In this document: piece by piece, positions 1 to 14,897 of the stretch
Layout: each line of letters begins with the position of its first letter
Numbering within the stretch: position 1 is the first letter of the stretch
Source: Engraulis encrasicolus
Lineage: Eukaryota; Chordata; Actinopteri; Clupeiformes; Engraulidae
Direction: 5' to 3'
NCBI RefSeq assembly: GCF_034702125.1
Contig: NC_085869.1
Location: 56,092,841 to 56,156,840, forward strand
DNA length: 64,000 bases
Made by a program: the position numbers and the translations under genes
Notes under the pieces: generated by a model
Databases searched by the model: none
What the model saw: only the letters and a program-made list of their open reading frames with translations
Told to the model about the DNA's origin: nothing

Positions 1-2043
<2,043 letters not shown>

Positions 2044-2124
2044 TGTTACCAGATTATTAGGTTGAAGATCGTCATACGGCCCACACGCCCAGATCCGCAA
2101 CTATGAAGTCCAGCAGAGACAGTG
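2044..2124 (+). CDS. First coding exon of the titin-like gene (start codon at 2103)
   Basis: The exon lies between an acceptor (polypyrimidine TTTTCTCCATCTGCAG) and a strong donor (GTGAGT at 2125). It carries a 59-nt 5' untranslated part and then ATG at 2103, giving MKSSRDS plus one base of the next codon (phase 1). An in-frame TAG at 2058-2060 upstream supports this ATG as the start. The last base G joins the first two bases GC of the Ig exon at 5580, giving MKSSRDSGKGSEAGPG across the junction. There is no obvious signal peptide, which suits a cytosolic or sarcomeric protein. Another small exon between 2124 and 5580 cannot be excluded. Transcript data would settle the model. Confidence 0.6.
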
Positions 2125-2861
2125 GTGAGTGCAGAGATACCTCTTCTCACGTCTGACTTTATTTTAGACATCAGTTAGTTATTAAAGATTAATTAAAGAA
2201 CCCCCATAACCCACCTAAAAAGCATCACTGTGGTTCAGAAATACATTATACAGACATTTTAGTTATTTATATATATTTTATATATTTTATTTATTTAAAA
2301 TACTTAATTGAATACATTTACTGTTGAAATTAATGCTGTTCGAATCTTACTGCAATGTATCGTATATTGTATTTATTAATATAAATCAATATTTATGTTG
2401 ATGTTACTTGTTGCTATTCATTTGTTTATTCATTTATATTATATGATGGTTATCATAAAATGCAATATTTTTTTCCTTTTGCTAGCATGCACAGTTACAA
2501 TACATAGCATGCGTGTTACAGTAATGCCAAACTGGGTATTGGCAATCTTCAGTACGCGGGGACAATGGTAGGTGAACTGAGATCTTCTTTCTGCAAGCCG
2601 CAGAGCTTGCATGCTGCTATCAGGAGATGTGGCTATATCAGCTGTGCCATGCCATATGGGGCGTTACTTACTGTAACTTATGCTGCAACTTATTTTCTGT
2701 CCTGGTAGTACTGTAGCTGTGTAGTGTATCTATCTAATACGCTTTTATTGCTCCTTGGTTGTGAATGTGTATGTTTTGTAATCTTATATCAACGATATAT
2801 ATTACAGTTTTGAGCTTATCCAAGAACTATGACTTCTCTCCAGAGCAAGGACCTTTCACTC

Positions 2862-3121
<260 letters not shown>

Positions 3122-4275
3122 GTGGAAAAAAGAAAACTTGTTCTTTGTACGAGACCAAGTCCAAAATGTACAGTTGTTTCCTTGGTTTGCCAACCAAATG
3201 ACTGGATCTGGAGCAGGTAAGGCGTTGGGCGGTGTTAGAAGCAGGCAGGCCATTGGTCAGCACTAATGTGACATCATCGTGACATCACAGTGACGCCACT
3301 GACTGAAGACTGACTGCCCTCCCAGTACACACGTTCTTTGAAGCATGTAGGTTGACACACTTTGAAGCACGCAGGTTGACACACTTTATTTCCAAACCAT
3401 TTTATTTCCATTACTTCACTCCACATGACATTTTCACCACTAATAACATTTATCACACACATGGCGTTGGATATACGTATACATATCACAAACACAGGTG
3501 TGATGTTAACACATGAGTCCGTGACTCAACACAGGAGTTTGAGAAACACAACACTGAGTGTGTTTATATGCAGTTCAGTATCCCGAATATTATTGGGGTA
3601 TTAGGCCTATCCCAAATTTGTATTTGAACATATGAACACCTTTTCCCGACCCTTATTCGACTTTGAGTAATCGGGATATGCTAGGTGGAGTATTCCGACA
3701 GAAGTTTGACACATGGAAACACCATACCAAATACAAGGGCTTCCCATAGAACGCTGTTGCTGGTATCCAGGCTACAAGCGTTTGAAGAGAATTCTATAAC
3801 AGCCAAGAATGTAGACTGGGATATAACTTGTTTAACTCCAATAAACACCATATCCTGAATTTGATCATAACCGGGATACACCTCCTATTCAGGATACTGA
3901 ACTGCATATAAACACATTCAATGGTAGAAAGGATTATGGTAGACAGTTCATCTCTAGAGGTTACATAATAAAAGTCCTTACATGGTGCAGGCTGTGACAC
4001 CCCCCTGTCGGAGGACTCGTCATCATGAAGCATGGCACACACACCTTTAATGTAATGTACAGCCTTTAAAGGTGTGTGGTAGTAGTAGCCTGCATGAGAC
4101 ACATGGTATGTGAACACATATCATGTTGTCACTTCATTCTCTGTGTGTGTGTTGATTAAGTTTGCAAATCTTTCCAACAACCCATTTTATTTATTTCTTC
4201 ATTTATTTATTTTATGATGGACAGATACTGTATTTTGCATGTGGGATTTGTGATGCATGTCGCTTAGCTATTATT

Positions 4276-4280
4276 ATTAT

Positions 4281-4331
<51 letters not shown>
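4276..4331. repeat. (AGT)n trinucleotide repeat
   Basis: About 18 uninterrupted TAG/AGT units, followed by a short imperfect extension (GGCCTAGTAGTAG). It lies in intron 1. Confidence 0.95.
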
Positions 4332-5579
4332 GCCTAGTAGTAGTGCTGTAGAGACTGAAACTATCAATAATGCGTCTTCATATATATTTTTTTAAATATC
4401 TTATTAAAAAAGTCAAAAGACAGAAAAATGCAGGTGGCAGAATTCTGGCCACATTGCAGTAGCCCCTCTTCTCTTACACCGGAGTCACTTCCTTGGAATA
4501 GACTATGAGCATGAAGACCCCAAAGAGATCTACAATGACGTTTGGAATGTTGATGATCTCTTGTAGCCTGCTATCCACACTTTTAGAGTTAAAGTACTGT
4601 ACACAGCACGACCTAGAACCCTCTTACAATCTTATTCAATATCCTATAGAACTATCCTTTGGAGAAACGGCACGCTAAATGATAGATATGAAACCATCCA
4701 TCTCTTTGAGAATGCTATCGTCAACTTTACAGATACTGTATACTAGGCTACATGACGGAATGTCTACAGCCATCTTACTTCTCCATCCTACTCTCCTATC
4801 GTCACCTGTCACCTGTTGCGATGCAACACAAATGATCTAACGCCATCTTGCCATCTCCTGGTTTGCTAACATCACCATCATCCACATGTTGCAAACAGCA
4901 CACAAGGTTTAGATCCATGTTACTACTGTATCTTACAGTTTTCTTGAGTCCACCAGTCCAACATATGTAAGAAAGAAAGAAGAAACATTTGTTAAAAAGT
5001 GTGAAAAGAAGATTAAAAAACACTCAGATTTGCTTTTTTGCCCCCCTTTCCCCACTTTTTGCTCCCTTCCCTACCAATCGCACCTATTACATCAAAGGAC
5101 AACAGTCGCATTCCTAGTTGGAAGAGGTTTCTTGGGATGTCTTTTGGTGAAACTCAATACTAAAAAACACTGACTGTGTCTGGAAACAGGACTACATGTT
5201 CTTCCAAGGTGCCACTGCCTCAGAGACGTCCTCTTGTGGTGTACAGTCAAGGACAGATTACTGCACGGGCCTACTGGGCCTAAGCCCAAGCCTCTACAAT
5301 TCCATTCCCATATTGAGTTAATCACACTTTTAACAACAACATTTTATTTTATTTTTTTCTCAGGACTACCCCCATACTCTCAACAATATACACTATCTCA
5401 CATCTGGCCTAAAACCCTGAATAGTTTTGTACACCAGCAGGACCCATGCAGGAGGGCTTGTTGTCTGGCCCAGGGACCCATGGAATCATAATCGGTTCCT
5501 GTCTACAGTACGTCAGCGTGTTGCTTGATCGGTGATTGTCCTTCACAGACTCTTTTCAGGACACTATTGTCCCTTTCAG

Positions 5580-5891
5580 GCAAGGGGAGCGAGGCGGGAC
5601 CAGGGCAGGCACCGCGCTTTGTCAAGCCAATGGAAGACATGTGCATCCCCCCTCAAAACAAGCTGCGCCTGGAGTGCAAGTACACAGGCTCCCCCAAGAT
5701 GTTTGTGACGTGGTTCAAGGATGGCAGGCAGCTGTTCGGGTCCATGCGCTTCAAGAAAGATGCGACGGATGACGGCTGTGTCCTGGAGTGCCGCCACCAG
5801 TGCGACAAGGACACTGCAGGGAAGTACTCCTGCGAGGTTAAAAATGCCTATGGCACTGAAATGTGTCACGCACAGGTCACGGTGGAGGGAG
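5580..5891 (+). CDS. Exon encoding Ig domain 1 (I-set-like) of the titin-like gene
   Basis: A 312-nt exon (104 aa), phase 1-1, with acceptor CCCTTTCAG and donor GTTAGT. A 10-residue Gly-rich leader (GKGSEAGPGQ) precedes the fold, which starts at APRFVKPMED. The core cysteines are exon residues 33 (LEC) and 85 (YSC), with Trp45 in VTWFKDG. Additional cysteines at 22, 67, 71, 75 and 96 are unusual. Three of them (67, 75, 96) line up with extra cysteines shared by all later Ig exons of the gene. The usual DxGxYxC signature is D-T-A-G-K-Y-S-C. Domains of this type bind partners or act as folded spacers in sarcomeric proteins. That family assignment comes from the fold; a specific partner cannot be inferred. 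Its sequence is the most divergent of the seven Ig exons, so it is probably the oldest. Confidence 0.88.
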
Positions 5892-6889
5892 GTTAGTATA
5901 GCACGCCATTGCTCCAACACATACAACCAACGCACGCCTAATGCTCACGCTAATACGCACCCGACTGGCTACATGCACTCCCTGGATGGTCACGTAAGTG
6001 GCCCAGGGTTGCCCGCGGGTGACCCATCCCTGCTGCTCACCCCCACTGGAGCTCACAGCTCACTGCTGTTACAATTTGCCTTGAAGTACCTGTCGTGTAT
6101 TCAACAGTGTTGTTCTTTTACAAACTGCATTGAAGTACCTGTCACGTCCTCAACAGTGCTGTGCTATTATGAACTGCCTTGAAGTATCTGTCACATTTAC
6201 ACCAATGTCGTGCTGTTCAATACTTTTTTGCTATTGTCTGGTACCCTCTCCAAGCTAACCTGGCCTGCCTCTGGTTGTTGTCAGACGTGATGTGCTGGCC
6301 CAGTCAAATTTATCGAAAATTTGCCAATCAAAAAAGCTATGTAGCACAAAATCATGCAATAGGCTATGCTATCAATATGCTATCAGTGCTAGCTATTGCT
6401 TGATGGCACATCTAGTCAGTTGGCAATTAGTCTTGCCTTGCTCCTAAGTAAGTTTGTTAAGTTGGCTGTCCATCTAAAATGCATGTGTTTCTACGTTGCG
6501 TTAGAAACACTATGTCTTTCTGGTGTGATGTGGTTAATACTAAAAAATAGTAGTTGTAATCATTTTACACGTAAGAACTATCCATGGACTACATATCTGT
6601 GAGGCATTCAAACAGCTAATGGATGCTAACACAGTCTTGTAATGCATCCCTGGGAACTGACCAGTTCTTATTTTCAGCCATATTACAATTGTACTTATAG
6701 TCTCTTGCAATGCATTTTCACTCCTTTTTCTGCAAATGTTGCACTTTAAATGCATTTCTGCAGCAACTCTGCATCTATCGCTTATTCTGTCTTGCATTAC
6801 TATAATGGTTTGGGATGACCATGCTCCACGTGGCATGAGTGCACACTGCCTGTTTGCTGAGGGGAGAACATGGGGTGTTTAGAGATACT

Positions 6890-6894
6890 GTAGA

Positions 6895-6966
<72 letters not shown>
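6890..6966. repeat. (GATA)n(GACA)n microsatellite
   Basis: About five GATA units run directly into about 13 GACA units. Such compound GATA/GACA runs are common in fish genomes. Confidence 0.95.
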
Positions 6967-6967
<1 letters not shown>

Positions 6968-9335
6968 TCAGGAGCCGTGATAATTTAGCTGATGAACTGA
7001 AACCTAAAACATGCAAAGCACACAAAATACCTCTCTTTTTATTGTGGACTTTGTCCAGATGGGCCAACCTAATTTCATTTCATTGAGGTCAGGTAAGCAG
7101 TGTAATTGCCATTTAGATGGACAGACCAACAGCTAACTAGCGATAGACCAATCTTTATTCATTCATCCCAAAAGGTCACATGCCACTTGTCTGCTCATTG
7201 AGTGCAGTTACATGCATTTAGTATTCCAATTTCAAACAGAATATTATATTCCATTCACAGGTTTGAAACAGCGTTCTGCAATTGAAATATTCCTGGAACA
7301 CGGCCACGTTTAGAACAAAAGAGTTTTCATGACTTGTTTGCAAACCCACTACTGCCACCATTCTGTTGAAAATCAGAATATTGCTCGCATGTAACTGATC
7401 TCATAGAATCCAATGTAAGTCGCTAACCCCTGTCTACAGAGTAACATCTGCACCCACTTATCAGTACCCTAATAACAAAGCCAATTCCACTTGAGACTCT
7501 CGCTCACTTACTGTCTGTAGTTTTACAAAGCCCAATTCCAGTTGGGACTCTTGCTCTCAAATATACATACATACCGTAGGTTCCCTTAGAACAATATATT
7601 GCCAGTTAAGTTTGGACTCAGGTATGTTTTTTCCTAAGGAGAATATTATGCAATCTGAGATCGCACTCAAGTATTGTTTCCCTATCAAGGACTAAGCACT
7701 CAATCATGGTTTGCCATCGAGGTGAAAGTGCCATGCAATGGTTTCTGAATGGGGGAACACGCAAGTAGTTACTGAAAGAGCAGGGGAGTCCCTCTCTCTT
7801 TTCAAGAGACTCTTGAAAAGGCTTTTGTACAATAAATAAGACTGCACCTATCTCGAGAGCGCTAACTCACTAACCAGCTTACCAACACTCACCTGCGTTT
7901 TTACTTGTTCCCCCATCACTTTTCAAAGTCATATGCGTTTGGCAGTTCCATCATCATCAGGTATAGGGGCGGACGAAATGGATTGTAGAAAGTCAAAGTC
8001 CTGCTGGATATTCCGTTTGCCTGAGTTCACTTAATAGCCTATCCACCTGGCTGAAGAGGTGTGGTAAGTAGCATCAGCTGGTTCATATAATTGGCTAATG
8101 GAAATATGTGGTAGGGTCTTTACTTTCTGAACCGGAGACATATCAGCCTGATCAGGGATTCCATTGTATGAGTTCCCTCATCAATGTTTTTCACATGCAC
8201 CAATACGTGTACAAATGCCACTTCCATCGATATCAGGGAATCCATCCTGAGTGTTTCATTTCCCCCTGGGAGGCCAATGGTGCCCATCCTCCACCTCATC
8301 CCATGCTCTGTCTGTCTTGAGGTTATGTGTGTGTGTGGTCTCTGTCCCCTCTGCCGCCCATACTCCAACTCATCCCATGCTGTGTCAGCCTTGCTTAGTG
8401 TCGTTTATGTCGCCTGCTCTTTGTTGCCCCCAGTGGTGGCTTGGACTCATGGTTACTCTGCTTGACACATGGTCTCCATGTCGACAACAAGGTCTCTGTT
8501 AGTGTTCTCAGGCCATTACAGAACCGAGATTGATTGGTGTGTTCAGTTCATGTCGAAATTCAGGGCGTTTGGCAAAAATTGATTTCCCGGAACCCAAGAA
8601 AAACTTTGTTTTCCGAAGCAAACCGTAATTACAAAGTAGAGGTCAGCAGGTGCTGTGTCCATATGAGCTACCTGTTGAGCAGCTCTACCAGGTCATTACA
8701 ATAGTGCCTCTTGGGGTTACGATTAGGAAGAGGGTTTTAGTTTCGGCTATGTTAAAAGCCTATTGGTAGGTCATCTCGATGAAGCAGTTCATGCTGACGG
8801 AAAATTGAATGATAGAACACATGGTAGAACAAACTCTATTGACATGCATAGAACACTTATGGCTGTGTCCAGGACGGCCTTATGATTCTACCAGGAAGCT
8901 TGCCTGTGGTAAGATAGCTACCCTGTGGAACCTGAGGTAATGGCCCAGCTGGATGTGGATCCATCATGCGTTTGTGACACTTTTGTTCTTAGTTGAGTAC
9001 ATTTTAAAAGACAGTACCTCTAATAGCTATTTAAGTAAAGATTTGTAAACACTGTTGTTCAGACTGGTTCACTGTTTGTCGTAAGATGACTGCTGTGTGC
9101 AGACATTTGACTCTGCTGACCAACACGGATGAGTTTTGTAGTGTTCTATGCATGTCTATGACTTCTGGCCGGCCTGAGAACAGATTTGGTGTCAAGCAGA
9201 AGAGCAGAGCAGTTCCAGTCTACAGCTGTTCCACAACTACCCGCTTCCTGCAGTGGAAATTGAGATGCTTTATTTGGTAGCACTTTACAATAACTACTTC
9301 CTAATAAACATATTTGTTTCACATTCACTTAAAGT

Positions 9336-9560
9336 ACATGGGTCAAAGACGTTTGTTTGTGGCTCAGACGTCAGGTGGCGCAACGACATCTAATGCCCAT
9401 AAATTAATAAGTAATAAGTGGTTGATATGCTGCAATGAATATGCTTCTTAGATAGTCCACTAAAAATAAACAAAAAAGAAATCCATACTATAGTGGTACT
9501 CGCTGTCGTTGCGCTGCCCTGACGTGTGCTACTGCTGAAACGTCACTGACCCATATATGT
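9336..9560. mobile_element. Short inverted-repeat element (MITE-like)
   Basis: The left arm (ACATGGGTCA, then ACGTCAGGTGGCGCAACGAC) is matched in reverse by the right arm (GTCGTTGCGCTGCCCTGACG, then TGACCCATATATGT). It is about 225 bp with an AT-rich centre and no coding capacity. The exact ends and target duplication are not clear. Confidence 0.55.
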
Positions 9561-9869
9561 GAAGTTGAGATTCATCAGTCATCCAGATAATGTTATGAAG
9601 AGTTTAGTGATAAGCAGCTAGACGTCTTGGAATTTGACAGACATTTTGTTCCTGTTAGAGGAAACACTCCATACTCCTCTTGACAAAGGAGTCACAGGTG
9701 AAGGTGTGAGGAGTCATTGAAGTTGCCCCTCCATAGAGACAGATGACTGCTTCTCATGGTGATTAGCAGTTAAACATGTCACATCATTGTGTAACCCTTG
9801 CTCAGCGGTAAAACATTTCCAAGTATCCTCCTGGGTAACACTTTATAAGGGTCCACTATTTAGCTATAG

Positions 9870-10210
9870 TTAAAGTGATACTGTCCCATTTTTGGAAATA
9901 AGCTTATTTTACACATCCCCTTGAGTTAAATAATAGGGTTTTACCTTTCTCCTGTACTTTCAACCGTTCTCTGGGTATGGCAGTGCAAATTTTACCTTCA
10001 TGCTAGCAGTTAACATTGAGTCCTATGAGATCAGCTCACGGCTAACTGGTCTCATAGGACTCAATGTTAACTGTTAGCTTGGGGGTAAAATGTGCACTTC
10101 CATAACTAGAAAACGGATGGAAGTACAGGAGAACGGTAAAAGCCTATTATTCAACTCAAGGGGAGGTGTAAAATAAGCTTATTTCCAAAAATGGGACAGT
10201 ATCACTTTAA
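9870..10210. mobile_element. 341-bp palindromic MITE
   Basis: Both ends read TTAAAGTGATACTGTCCCAT in inverted orientation, and the two halves match over nearly their whole length. The centre is GAGTCCTATGAGATCAG...CTCATAGGACTC. A diverged relative is at 13023-13312. There is no coding capacity. Confidence 0.85.
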
Positions 10211-10217
10211 GCATTAA

Positions 10218-12394
10218 AGGACCATTTCAGTCGTCTACAACATCCAGCTTGATTGCCCATACTAGCCATGATTTAACAACAGCAAAGATGAGAACATTTT
10301 TCATCCAACCCTGACAGTGTTGCTTGCACAGAGAGTTCAGATTGACAGCTTACCCATTGGGGCAGAACTTTACATTGTGTTTTAAATGTGTTAACATGCT
10401 CCAAAAATCACCCCAAAAATATGTAACATCAGCAGACACCTTACAACTCTCTAGCGTGTATGACTCAAAAAGAATGATAAAGGGTATTTCTCAAAATCTA
10501 GTGCGCACACTTCCAAGTGCATCAGCCTAATTAGTCACGCCCAGTGATTGGATACTTTTTGGTGAACTCTACGGAGTATCCAATCACTGGGTGTGACTAA
10601 TAAAGAGTATCCAATCACTGGGTGAGACTAATTAAGCTGAATACACTTGGAAGTGTGTGCACTAGGTTTTGAATACCCAATGTGTTTGAAACAGGCACTA
10701 CTTCCCACTGTCAAGTGTATTAGCCTTGGAAGTGTGTCAGCCTAAATAGTCATGCCCAGTGATTCGATACTCAGCAGAGTTCACCAAAGAGTATCCAATC
10801 ACTGGCGTGATAACGAAGCCTAATACACTTCGAAGGTGTGGTAGTGCAAGCAGCCGCATACCAGTTTGTTGACATCCCCATCTTCCGGTAGGCCAAACAA
10901 GTCCATCCATTAAGCTAGTGCATATCCGTCACGAAAACTTGAGTTTTGCAGACAGAAAAGTATTCCAGCATTTTAGATTTTCAATTTATACATTATAGAC
11001 CATGTGGCTGCTTGCACTTATACACGTTTTAAACACGTTATCTCTCTTTTTGAGTCATACACTACAGTGTAGTGTTGTAAGGTGTCTGCTGATGTTGCAT
11101 ATTTTGGGGTGATTTTTGGAGCATGTTAAGACGTTTAACCCTATTCAGACTCTGCTTGTTTTGGCATTTCTGGGCCTGGGGAGCCTCATAGTAACAGAAA
11201 ACCATATGACCACCAATCTTGTAGGAGATAATCTACATATGAAAAGCATTATTTTGGTGTCATTATTTGGTATTATGACGTCATTATGACGTCATTATCT
11301 GATTTGAATGTCACCATAATGTATTTTCCTTCAAAGTTAGGTGATGCACTTCAATTTTAATGATTATATGCTTCAGGGTCAAACTACACGACACCCGATT
11401 GCGTGTCCGATTTTGACGTCGGGGGGCACCGCAAACTAGAAGAGAATCACAACTGTCAATCTTATCCCTGCTCGCAATCACTGAGACAATACCCGACGTT
11501 CTATTTCCAGTCGCAAATATCAAACAGTGTTTGATTTCTACAATTTGTGATCGGCGAGTCTTTGAGCTGCCAAAGTTCTATCTTAGAACGTCAGCCAAGA
11601 CGAGGAAATTTTGCCTGATAAACGCTTGCGATGGTCCTGGGGGGTAATGTTCCACCGGTTGTCGTAGGGGGGGTTAAGCCGAGAATCGGGCCGATAGTCG
11701 TGTAGTTTTAAATGTTCACAAAGTTTTCTGATGCTAATGGAAATAACAAGAAATATGAAAGATTATGTCACAAAATGGCGTCATATGGCAAAGTGGCTTC
11801 AGTTTCTTTTAACATTACACCAAGTAAGTCCTCAACAACAGGATATCTCATTACCAAATTTGCAGGGCATGATATACATGACATACGGAAGGAATGAGAA
11901 ATAAAAATAATGAATGAAATTGAGGTGAAATGTGCGTTGGTAAAGACAAAGTCCACCAATTAAATAGGTGGTGATGTCATCATTAGCATAAATTAAAATG
12001 CATGAATGATAATTAAAGAAGATGATATTAGATTAGGTAAAGTTATGCTAATGTATTGGAATAACTATACGATAATAGTATGTGATAAGGAAGGAACACT
12101 AAAAGAGTTGGCAACAGGACAAAATGACAAACCTGATCTTTTGGTACTAAATTGTAGCCAACTGAATTTTAAGACAAGTCACCAAGTTTCGTAGTCATAG
12201 CAAAAGTCGTTAAGGAATGATACGGGTTAAAGCACAATGTAAACTTCGGCCCCCATGGGTAAGGTTTCAATACGAACTCTCTGTGCAAGCAACACTGCCA
12301 GGGTTGGATGACAATTTTTTGCATCTTTGCTATTGTTAAGTCATGGGTAGCCTGGTCAATAAAGCTGGATGTTGTAGATGACCGAAATGGTCCT
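10218..12394. mobile_element. TTAA-flanked fold-back element, split by a second insertion
   Basis: TTAA occurs at 10214-10217 and 12395-12398. The termini are AGGACCATTTC in inverted orientation. The left arm (10218-10475) is matched by a right arm in two pieces, 11030-11134 and 12231-12394, because another element lies between them. The inner part (10500-10830) contains several inverted copies of GAGTATCCAATCACTGG. TTAA targets are typical of piggyBac-type transposition, but no transposase is present. Confidence 0.65.
11139..12226. mobile_element. Nested TTAA-flanked element (piggyBac-like, non-autonomous)
   Basis: TTAA at 11135-11138 and 12227-12230 flanks a 1,088-bp insert that starts CCCTATTCAG and ends GATACGGG. 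The insert interrupts the right arm of the surrounding fold-back element exactly at a TTAA, as shown by comparison with the intact left arm. Short terminal repeats (CCC.TAT) fit the piggyBac group. No transposase frame was found. Confidence 0.6.
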
Positions 12395-12915
12395 TTAACA
12401 CATGATTAATTACTCATTTTTCAAGTGCAGTAAGTGATTATTAGGTATCGTGTTCCTGTGCTCCTAGTTAGAGTAGTTATCGATTTGTTAATGCATGACT
12501 AATGCTAAATAGTGGGCCCATATTGTGGAGTGTTACAGCACACTGTATATTAAAATGCTAAAGCATACAGAGACTGTGACAATCAGAAAGGCAGCAGCCT
12601 AAAAGGTCAGCATCAGATAGAAGACAAGCAGGCAGTCATTCAGATAGTTTCTCAGCTGATACAGACAGATATGCATTGGTATTGAAAAAAATATATGTAA
12701 AAATTCAATATTAACGAGAAAAGCTATAAAAGCAATGGTTACCAAATGATGAAAAAAGTGTTAAGGGTTAACAAATTGAAAATATTAGGAAGTAGTTGTT
12801 GTACTGTGCAAACATTTTCATTTTGGTTAAGACGTTGACTTAAAGATAACTATTGACATTGAGAAAAAAGTTGTGATTCCTTTAATGTTAATCATGTAAA
12901 TAAACATGTTCATAG

Positions 12916-12972
12916 GAACTCTTAATGGGACTGAGATATTTGGTCAAGCGCCCATTCTCGGTGGAGTTTCAG
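12916..12972 (+). CDS. Linker exon (19 aa)
   Basis: A 57-nt exon, phase 1-1, with acceptor TTCATAG and donor GTTAGT. It encodes GTLNGTEIFGQAPILGGVS. The open frame, symmetric phase and paired splice sites fit the gene, but the acceptor has only a modest polypyrimidine tract. It is probably an unstructured spacer between Ig domain 1 and the Pro-rich exons downstream. No known motif was recognised. Confidence 0.5.
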
Positions 12973-13022
12973 GTTAGTATGGGTTGTCATTCTTTACAAA
13001 AAACAAACAAACAAAAAATCTT

Positions 13023-13312
13023 TAAAGTGATACCATTTCTGGAAATAAGCTGATTTTACACCTCCCTTTGAGTTAAATAATTGAGTTTGGCAGCGCAAAT
13101 TTACCTCTAAGCTAACAAATAATGGATAGGTACCGTACTAGCTAGGTGCTAGCTGGTTCCATAGAATTCCTTCATAATTGCTAGCCTGAAGAAGTAACCT
13201 CACCAGAATAAAAGGACAACCAGAAATAAAGGAGATAGATCAAATCAATTATTTAAGTCAATGGGAAGTATAATATCAGATTATTTCCAGAAAAGTGCTG
13301 TATCGCTGTGAA
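13023..13312. mobile_element. Diverged copy of the palindromic MITE at 9870
   Basis: It shares TTTAAAGTGATACCATTTCTGG, the segment GAAATAAGCTGATTTTACAC and an inverse end (TTATTTCCAGAAAAGTGCTG) with the 9870-10210 element, but with many substitutions and indels. Confidence 0.6.
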
Positions 13313-13522
13313 AATAAGCTCATGATAGGGTCATGATGTCTCTTAGCTCTTGGAATGTCTTTGTTGGTCATGACTACAAGCTTCTGTATCCCTCTAGTTA
13401 ATAAAAAAGGACAATGGTGTCATTGCTACCTGGTATTTTTTAGGTCAGGATGGGGCAGGTTAGCACACCAAGCTTCACAAAATGGATATCAGCTAGTTAG
13501 TGCCATGTGGTCGTGGGTGGAG

Positions 13523-14196
13523 ACATATTAGACAGGTCATCAGGTGGGAAAATTAGGCCTTTACCAATCTCATCTCTGTGGGTGACTGACCAGAGGGCAT
13601 ATTGGAAGAAATTAAAACATGGCCACCTCAATTTTTGCCCAGAATTCAATATGGCCACAATTTTCCAAAATGACTTGTTTTCATTCAATGAACAATGTAC
13701 TATACAATGTACTATAAGGTGATATTCACGAAAGATTGACTATTTTCAGCACTATTCTGTCCTATTTCCTTACATACATGTTTACAAAGGTTGACTGAAC
13801 TAAAAATAATGAAAATAAAGTTGGCCACCTTGCCATATCCAAAGGAAAGTACTAAAATTAATGATTGAAATGCACGTAGAGTCTATGGCTGGGTAAATTA
13901 GGCCTATCGTCCTGTCAGGGTTTTCACAGTGGATAACAGACCAGAAGGCCTATTGCAAAAGATTAAAACTTATAGAATATAGTTAATCTTTCATGAATAT
14001 CACCTTATAGTAAAGTGTAATAATGCATAAAAACAAGTACTTTTGGAAAATGGCGACCATATTGAACTCTTCAAAAATTGAGGTGGCCCCATGTTTTAAT
14101 TTCTTCCAATAGGCCTTCAGGTCAGCAATCCACAGAGAAAAGTTTAGTAGGACGAAAAGCTTAATTTTCCCACCTGATTACCTGCCTATGTGATAT
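13523..14196. mobile_element. Long-inverted-repeat element, arms about 215 bp
   Basis: The arm at 13523-13745 (contains CAGGTGGGAAAATTAGGCC, GGCCACCTCAATTTTTG and CCTTATAGT-type ends) is matched in inverse by 13975-14196. A loop of about 230 bp separates them. It is non-coding, with no clear target duplication. Confidence 0.7.
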
Positions 14197-14873
14197 GAGT
14201 GGGGGCTGTGTATTGCTGAATGAAGACCAAAGACACTTGAGATCAAGGGGGCTTACTTGAGTCATTAATGCATCACTAATGTGTAGCATGGATGCTATTT
14301 TAGTGGGATGGATGCAGTAGAATGTTTGGTCAGTTTAGTATGACCCTTTATTCCTTTATTCCCTTTCCTCATTTTGTTCCGTCCAGTAAGCCCTCTCATT
14401 ATCAAGGTTCTTTGAGAAGACATGCACTTGCTGGGTGGGATAGTATACTGCGGGATGGACCAGTCAGTCGTTACTGTGTGTGGCCAGGTATTGCAAAGTG
14501 TGGCCATATGACGATGATGATGGGTGGAGTCACACAAGAATGGGTGGAGTCATATATGGCTGGATGGAGCTATATATGTGCATGCAGAAGGTACCTAGTG
14601 CAGCGCTGGGCCAACGGACCTAGCCTACACTTGTGACAAAGTCACACACTTTCTCGTCAGTTTAGTAGTGGTGCTTCCTCCATTATGTACCCTGTACATA
14701 ACTAATGCGCAAAGTACATAAAGGCTTACTGACTGACTTACTTACTTACTTACTTATGCACTAACTGAACATTGGGGTGTAATAGACATTTCCCTTTCAG
14801 AAGGAGCTTGCTGAAATAATAATGTGACATGTTAACTCTTCTAAAGCTAACTGCTTTATTGAATGCTTCACAG

Positions 14874-14897
14874 CTCAGCCAGCTGGTGTCGCACCAG
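14874..14897 (+). CDS. Linker micro-exon AQPAGVAP
   Basis: A 24-nt exon, phase 1-1, with acceptor TGCTTCACAG and donor GTAAGT (a near-consensus site). It encodes AQPAGVAP. The Ala/Pro/Gly composition matches the neighbouring linker exons at 19971 and 24045. Confidence 0.55.

Larger units (their letters stand above)
9834..12540. mobile_element. Outer fold-back element enclosing nested transposons
   Basis: GGTAACACTTTATAAGGGTC followed by CACTATTTAGC at 9834-9865 is matched in inverse at 12504-12535 (GCTAAATAGTGGGCCC, then GTGTTAC). The arms are short, but they bracket three further inverted-repeat elements. This suggests repeated insertion into one old element. There is no transposase reading frame inside. 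Confidence 0.5.
5892..12915 (+). other. Long intron 2, rich in transposons; no further exon recognised
   Basis: About 7 kb between Ig domain 1 and the next credible exon. It contains a GATA/GACA run (6890-6966), a small inverted-repeat element (9336-9560) and the nested fold-back complex at 9834-12540. Short open frames here lack splice sites in the gene's phase. Confidence 0.45.
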
